DNA of 10,138 nucleotides from an uncultured Spirochaetia bacterium (GTDB taxonomy: Bacteria > Spirochaetota > CALGPD01), in contig CALGPD010000043.1 of assembly GCA_937960625.1 (NCBI GenBank), positions 1-10,138 of the forward strand, given 5' to 3'. The translations under genes and the position numbers were made by a program. This document shows positions 6,361 through 10,138 of this stretch, piece after piece; the stretch's first letter is position 1; each line of letters opens with the position of its first letter. The notes beneath the pieces were generated by a model. It did not search any database, was not told the DNA's origin, and saw only the letters and a program-made list of their open reading frames with translations.

Positions 6361-7266
6361 ATGAAAAATGTAACCTTAATTATCATTTCACTGTCTTTAA
6401 TATTTTCAGGTTCATTATTCGCTAAAAGAAAAGCGATAATTGGTATTGCAAAATTCCGCGTTGTTGGTGTAAGTAAAGATTTTGCGGAACTAATTAATGA
6501 GAATTTGACTACTTATGTAGTTAAAACGGGTAAGTTTAACGTTGTTGAAAGATCGTTATTGGAAAAAGTCTTGAAAGAAGCTAAGCTTTCGTCATCCGAT
6601 TTAGTAAGTAAAAGGAATGCAATAAAAATTGGCCGTATTCTTTCCGCGCGGGCATTAATTATTGGCTCAATAATTAAACTTGGTAATATGATTACATTAT
6701 CTGCCAGGTTTGTGGAAGTAAATTCGGGAACAATTCTGCGGGGGGAAAAAGTTGAGTTTAGCAATGTAAGTAAAATTTCGCTTGCATGTAAAATTGTTAT
6801 TCATAAATTATTAAAATTGCCAGTACCTGAGTCAGCTGAAAAAGAATTAAAAAAAAGCGGCACAGCTGCATATAACAATAAAGGCCGTAAAGATAATGAT
6901 TCTGAGAATGAGACTGATGAAAGAATAAACCGGAGAAGTCATAATAATGACGGGAAAATAAAAAGCAGTATAGTTAGAGTCTATGCGCGGTTGTATGGAG
7001 TATGGGTGATTGATAACAGTTTCAGGCGTTTCGTTGTTGTTTTTAAACCGAAAAATGATTTTGTAGTTAGGATACTTTTCAAAAGACGGAGATTTAGAAG
7101 GCATAGAACTGCTTTTGGCAGTTTTTTTGTGCGTGGTCGTAATATAATATTCCGTGGGCCAAGAGGGCTTTTACCCGGCATTAGAATTGTAACATTAGAA
7201 CGGAATTCCATGACAATTATCAACCAACACGGTATCAGGGCAACAATGCATAGAGTAAGAAGATAA
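6361..7266 (+). CDS. Exported CsgG-like protein with arginine-rich C-terminal domain
   Basis: This is a 301-residue protein with a cleavable signal peptide (residues 1 to about 21, ending SGSLFA). Residues 24-150 resemble the CsgG/FlgO/LpoB-type alpha-beta domain: 'IGIAKF' first strand, helix, 'TGKFNVVERSLLEKVLKEAKLSSSD', helix 'AIKIGRILSARALIIGSI', then paired strands 'ITLSARFVEVNSGTILRGEKVEF'. It lacks the lipobox of CsgG itself and probably the pore-forming hairpins, so it is more likely a periplasmic sensor or assembly protein than a curli pore. Residues 155-200 are a polar Lys/Asp/Asn linker. Residues 201-301 form a beta-rich domain with a very basic stretch, FKRRRFRRHR (240-249), more arginines beyond, and the end HRVRR. 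'YGVWVIDNSFRRFVVVFKPKNDFVV' looks like the first strands of a lipocalin-like barrel, a weak resemblance. Anionic partners such as lipid, glycan or nucleic acid are possible but unproven. A strong terminator follows. Confidence 0.8.
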   Translation: MKNVTLIIISLSLIFSGSLFAKRKAIIGIAKFRVVGVSKDFAELINENLTTYVVKTGKFNVVERSLLEKVLKEAKLSSSDLVSKRNAIKIGRILSARALIIGSIIKLGNMITLSARFVEVNSGTILRGEKVEFSNVSKISLACKIVIHKLLKLPVPESAEKELKKSGTAAYNNKGRKDNDSENETDERINRRSHNNDGKIKSSIVRVYARLYGVWVIDNSFRRFVVVFKPKNDFVVRILFKRRRFRRHRTAFGSFFVRGRNIIFRGPRGLLPGIRIVTLERNSMTIINQHGIRATMHRVRR

Positions 7267-7292
7267 TCTGATTAAATCATTAATAATAGGGA

Positions 7293-7334
7293 AAATTAAA
7301 AAAGGGAAAGCCCTTGCTTTCCCTTTTTTAATTT
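7293..7334. terminator. Long bidirectional terminator
   Basis: AAAAAAGGGAAAGC (7298-7311), a CCTT loop, then GCTTTCCCTTTTTT (7316-7329) form a perfect 14-bp stem, and flanking AAATT/AATTT extends it to 19 bp with no mismatch. A-run on one side and T-run on the other give a U-tract on both strands, so it can end both the CsgG-like gene (plus) and the DUF362 gene (minus). Confidence 0.92.
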
Positions 7335-7346
7335 ATAAATAAAGTT

Positions 7347-8339
7347 TTATACTTTGGCTCTCTTAATGTTAATGTTTGATAAATTGCTTTGGCCTAATTT
7401 AAACCTTCCTGCCAGTTTAACATATCCAACGTGATAAGGCTGTAACCCGAACAACGTCGTCGCGTAAGCATCACAAGCAACGTAATCACTTCCTGCGATT
7501 ATTGTATTTTTTTTCTTCACATCACGGTAACTTCCGCCTGTTGGGCCGTGCCTGTACATAATGCGTACTGCATCTATTATTGTTAAATCAGGTTTAAAAT
7601 AATGCGCCATATCAACAATTCCTGCATGAATATGCTGGTGTAAACGCCCCCGTGAACCGCCAACAGCACCGTAAAAGTTTTTCATTCCTAATGTTAAACG
7701 TGACAATGAATGGTGTTTAGCAATCGGAACGTTTATCAGCTTGTCAGCCTCTACAACGGGCATATAAACAGGCCATTTTCTTATTACCCTTCCTCCGATA
7801 TTTCTGTAAGCAAAAAGGCTGCGTCTCGGTTCAATTAAAGTAGCTCCAGCTTGACGGCAGGCACGTTTTATACCGCTTCTAACAAAAGTTCGGCTTGCAG
7901 CCTGACAGGGGTTGTCAGTTACAACGACTTTTGATGCTCCCGCATCTTTACAAAGTTGAATTAATTTTTTTATAACAAACGGATTTGTGTTTGCTGCTTG
8001 TTTATAATTTCTATCCCAACCGATATTCGGTTTAATTATAACGTGTTCGCCGGTTTTAACGTATCTTGAAATACCTCCAACGAGTTCAATAGCTTTTTCA
8101 ACCATTTTAGCTTCCGAATATCCCTTAACAACGCTTATTGTTGATGAAGCTGCAAATAAATCATTGAATGAACCTAAAACCGGAATAGAAAGCGCGCCTA
8201 TTCCCGCGATACCGGCTTTTTTAAGGAAATTTCTACGGCTTACGTTTTCGTCAAAAAAATCAAGGGGTTTTTCAAGGAGTTCTCCCTGGTCAAAATAACC
8301 GTCATCACAACCGTGATTACAAAAATCGTGTTTTTTCAT
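7347..8339 (-). CDS. Tat-exported DUF362 domain protein
   Basis: This 330-residue protein has a twin-arginine signal, SRRNFLKK (34-41) followed by a hydrophobic Gly/Ala-rich stretch (to about 64), so it is probably folded, perhaps with a cofactor, before export to the periplasm. The mature part matches the DUF362 layout: 'VIIKPNIGW' (100-108), 'DAGASKVVVTDNP' (132-144), 'LINVPIAKHHSLSRLTLGMKNFYGAVG' (201-227), 'PDLTIIDAVR' (250-259) and 'GSDYVACDAYATTLFG' (283-298). The molecular function of this family is not established. The ferredoxin-type 4Fe-4S domain often attached to DUF362 is absent. The 33 residues before the twin arginine are unusually long for a Tat n-region, acidic, and carry Cys7-x-His9-x-Cys11. 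The ATG has AGGA about 6 bases upstream. It is transcribed alone, divergent from tyrS, and ends at the shared terminator. Confidence 0.9.
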   Translation of the reverse strand: MKKHDFCNHGCDDGYFDQGELLEKPLDFFDENVSRRNFLKKAGIAGIGALSIPVLGSFNDLFAASSTISVVKGYSEAKMVEKAIELVGGISRYVKTGEHVIIKPNIGWDRNYKQAANTNPFVIKKLIQLCKDAGASKVVVTDNPCQAASRTFVRSGIKRACRQAGATLIEPRRSLFAYRNIGGRVIRKWPVYMPVVEADKLINVPIAKHHSLSRLTLGMKNFYGAVGGSRGRLHQHIHAGIVDMAHYFKPDLTIIDAVRIMYRHGPTGGSYRDVKKKNTIIAGSDYVACDAYATTLFGLQPYHVGYVKLAGRFKLGQSNLSNINIKRAKV

Positions 8340-8385
8340 AAAATTCCTGCCTGTTCCTTTAAATTAAGATTAAAACGTTATTATT

Positions 8386-8414
8386 ATTCTATAACTAATT
8401 TTTGGAAAATACAA
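8386..8414 (-). promoter_or_regulatory. Candidate promoter of the DUF362 gene
   Basis: On the minus strand TTGTAT (8409-8414), a 17-base spacer, then TAGAAT (8386-8391). Transcription would start near 8379, about 40 bases before the ATG, leaving room for the AGGA ribosome site. Confidence 0.5.
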
Positions 8415-8456
8415 CACCAATATTTTAAAAATAAGTAAAAAATAAAGGATTTTCAA

Positions 8457-9683
8457 ATGGATATTAATAAACAATGCGAAATACTTTCCCAAGGATGTGT
8501 GGAAGTTATTCCTGAAAACGGGCTTAAAGAAAAATTAAAACAATGTGAAAAGGAAAGCAGGCCTTTAATCGTAAAATTCGGCGCTGACCCATCCGCTCCG
8601 GATATTCATTTAGGGCATACCGTTCCCATAAGAAAGCTTAAACAGTTTCAGGATTTGGGCCATACTATTAAATTTTTAATTGGTGATTTTACGGGTATGA
8701 TTGGCGACCCGACAGGAAAATCATCAATGCGTAAGCAGCTTACAAAAGAAGAAGTATTGAAAAACGCAGAAACGTATAAAAAGCAAATTTTTAAGATTCT
8801 TGATCCGGAAAAAACCGAAATAGTTTTTAACAGCCAGTGGTGCAGTAATATGAATTTTGAAGACGTCTTAAAACTTACTTCTCATTACACGGTGGCAAGA
8901 ATATTGGAGCGTGATGATTTTTCCAAACGTTATAAATCAGGCACACCCATTTCAATGCTTGAATTTATGTATCCGCTGGTCCAAGGTTATGATTCTGTAG
9001 AACTTAAATCCGATATAGAGATTGGCGGAACAGATCAGAAGTTTAATTTACTCGTTGGCCGTTCCCTTCAACAGTCTTACGGTCAGCAGCCTCAAATCGT
9101 TATGACCTTGCCATTAATTGAAGGTACAGACGGAGTAAATAAAATGAGTAAAAGCATGAATAATTATATAGGTATAAATGAAAATCCAAATGATATGTTC
9201 GGTAAAACAATGAGTATACCTGATGAAATGATTGTACGTTATTTTGAACTGTTAACTGATAAAACTCCGGATGAAATTCAATTAATAAAAAACCGTATTG
9301 AAAAAGAAAATCCGCGTGATATTAAAATTGAACTTGGAAAAGAAATAGTAAAACTATATCACGGTGAAGATGCCGGGGAACAGGCTTTTAAGGAGTTTGA
9401 GCGCAGGTTTGGAAAGGATAAAAAAAGCAGTTTGCCTGAAGATATTCAGGCTATTTGTATAGACGCGAATGAGATAAGAATATTGGATTTATTAAGGGAT
9501 AATAATCTTGCCCCAAGCGGAAAAGAGGCAAAAAGGTTAGTCGGTTCTGGTGCGGTAACATTATTTCCCGCATCAGCCGAATCTCAAGATGACGGAGAGA
9601 AAATAACCGATTTTCAATTTGTATTAAAACCTGAAAGCGGAATGATAATAAAAGTGGGGAAAAAATTCGCGCGTATTAAATAA
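8457..9683 (+). CDS. tyrS: Tyrosyl-tRNA synthetase
   Basis: This 408-residue class I aminoacyl-tRNA synthetase joins tyrosine to tRNA-Tyr in the cytosol. The ATP-binding motifs are HLGHT (51-55, the HIGH signature) and KMSKS (229-233), the latter in NKMSKSMNNYIGI. The tyrosine pocket region includes KFGADPSAPDIH and QGYDSVELKSDIEIGGTDQKFN. An S4-type RNA-binding domain covers about 345-408 (LDLLRDNNLAPSGKEAKRLVGSGAV). Length and the IGGTDQKFN/KMSKS arrangement fit the ~400-residue TyrZ-like branch of bacterial TyrRS rather than the ~420-residue E. coli TyrS branch; this assignment is from memory. The start is supported by AAGGA with a gap of about 7 bases. No T-box leader can be recognised in the 117-base upstream gap. 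The gene is complete and appears functional. Confidence 0.97.
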   Translation: MDINKQCEILSQGCVEVIPENGLKEKLKQCEKESRPLIVKFGADPSAPDIHLGHTVPIRKLKQFQDLGHTIKFLIGDFTGMIGDPTGKSSMRKQLTKEEVLKNAETYKKQIFKILDPEKTEIVFNSQWCSNMNFEDVLKLTSHYTVARILERDDFSKRYKSGTPISMLEFMYPLVQGYDSVELKSDIEIGGTDQKFNLLVGRSLQQSYGQQPQIVMTLPLIEGTDGVNKMSKSMNNYIGINENPNDMFGKTMSIPDEMIVRYFELLTDKTPDEIQLIKNRIEKENPRDIKIELGKEIVKLYHGEDAGEQAFKEFERRFGKDKKSSLPEDIQAICIDANEIRILDLLRDNNLAPSGKEAKRLVGSGAVTLFPASAESQDDGEKITDFQFVLKPESGMIIKVGKKFARIK

Positions 9684-9705
9684 TTATAAATTTTAACATT
9701 ATAAT
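9683..9705 (+). terminator. Weak AT-only hairpin after tyrS
   Basis: ATTATAA (9683-9689) and TTATAAT (9699-9705) can pair as a 7-bp stem around a 9-base loop directly after the tyrS stop. The stem contains only A-T pairs and is not followed by a U-run, so termination is doubtful and tyrS may read into psd. Confidence 0.2.
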
Positions 9706-9725
9706 CCATGAATATTGAATAATTA

Positions 9726-9753
9726 TTGATATAAAACATTAGTTTATTATATT
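9726..9753 (+). promoter_or_regulatory. Candidate promoter for psd
   Basis: TTGATA (9726-9731), 16 bases, then TATATT (9748-9753). Transcription would start near 9760, about 36 bases before the psd ATG. The surrounding DNA is very AT-rich, so the -10 is less certain than the -35. Confidence 0.45.
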
Positions 9754-9795
9754 TAACAACGTAAAAAATTAAATCGGAATATAAAAGAAGTAAAA

Positions 9796-10138
9796 ATGCG
9801 GGAAAAAAAACAGGAAGATAAATTTATATTTAAATTAACAAAGATACTTAGGGACGGCAGCATTGTCTTTATGATGGCGGGCCTGGTTATTTTTGTATCA
9901 GCGAAATACAATCTCTATTACTTGTTAATTATTATGAGTGTTTTCGTTGTGTTTACTTTTTATTTTTTAAGAGACCCGAAACGAAACTTAACAATTAACC
10001 GAAATGCCGTTGTAGCAACAGCAGACGGCACTGTTTTATTCGCCGGCCCTGCTGAAGAAACCTATTATATTCAGGGTGAATGTAATAAGGTAGTTATTTT
10101 TATGAACCTTTTTAATGTCCACCGTAATAGGGCACCGG
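9796..10138 (+). CDS. psd: Phosphatidylserine decarboxylase, 3' end cut by window
   Basis: Only the first 114 residues are inside the window. The N-terminus is charged (MREKKQEDKF), followed by two hydrophobic segments at about 22-36 and 40-57, then FLRDPKR (57-63), TADGTV (75-80) and IFMNLFNVHRNRAP (101-114). The FxRDPxR, ADG and FMxxFNVHxNR signatures are those of the pyruvoyl-dependent phosphatidylserine decarboxylase family, the short two-helix type also called archaetidylserine-decarboxylase-like. The enzyme converts phosphatidylserine to phosphatidylethanolamine at the inner membrane. The self-cleavage motif (usually LGST or similar) that creates the pyruvoyl group would lie beyond the window. 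His109 is the conserved catalytic-region histidine. The ATG has GAAG 5 bases upstream and no alternative start further up. In many bacteria with this type, phosphatidylserine synthase follows, but that cannot be seen here. Confidence 0.95.
   Translation, partial: MREKKQEDKFIFKLTKILRDGSIVFMMAGLVIFVSAKYNLYYLLIIMSVFVVFTFYFLRDPKRNLTINRNAVVATADGTVLFAGPAEETYYIQGECNKVVIFMNLFNVHRNRAP

Noticed and set aside
6513..7223. Three minus-strand frames opposite the CsgG-like gene
   Set aside because: They overlap each other and a coding sequence with consensus ribosome site, signal peptide and domain structure.
8340..8456. T-box riboswitch upstream of tyrS
   Set aside because: The gap is only 117 bases, shared with a divergent gene, and shows neither a T-box consensus nor an antiterminator or terminator hairpin.

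Overview
The window is AT-rich, with GC roughly one third by eye. It comes from a diderm (Gram-negative type) bacterium: it encodes two lipoprotein-like secreted proteins, a CsgG-like periplasmic protein, a Tat-exported DUF362 protein and the start of phosphatidylserine decarboxylase. The lineage cannot be fixed from sequence alone. The relaxed lipobox-like signals (LINC, FLFC) and base composition would fit a spirochaete or a poorly sampled candidate phylum, but that is inference. No phage, insertion sequence, CRISPR, tRNA or rRNA was seen. This looks like a chromosomal region with housekeeping genes scattered among lineage-specific envelope genes.

Layout, left to right. (1) 2-613 +: 3' end of a glycine-rich beta-propeller protein truncated by the window edge. 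(2) 1447-636 -: a two-gene operon, a TTG-started helical lipoprotein translationally coupled (TAATG) to a 104-residue helical cytoplasmic protein. (3) 1555-2496 +: a secreted metallophosphoesterase-fold protein whose metal-binding motifs are almost all replaced. (4) 4215-2575 -: GroEL, ending at a hairpin terminator. (5) 4474-5355 +: Hsp33 (hslO), divergent from groEL. (6) 6119-5352 -: a crotonase-family enzyme whose stop codon overlaps that of hslO. (7) 6361-7266 +: a CsgG-like N-terminal domain followed by an arginine-rich C-terminal domain. (8) a long, perfectly paired bidirectional terminator. (9) 8339-7347 -: a Tat-dependent DUF362 protein. (10) 8457-9683 +: tyrosyl-tRNA synthetase. (11) 9796 to the window end +: 5' part of psd.

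Most genes are single transcription units arranged in divergent or convergent pairs; only the lipoprotein/small-protein pair is a clear operon. Functional links are limited. GroEL and Hsp33 form a divergent protein-folding and stress pair with no groES and no visible CIRCE operator. Psd makes phosphatidylethanolamine for the envelope that the exported proteins occupy. The least explained parts are the degenerate phosphoesterase, the CsgG-like protein with a basic C-terminal domain, and the small lipoprotein operon.
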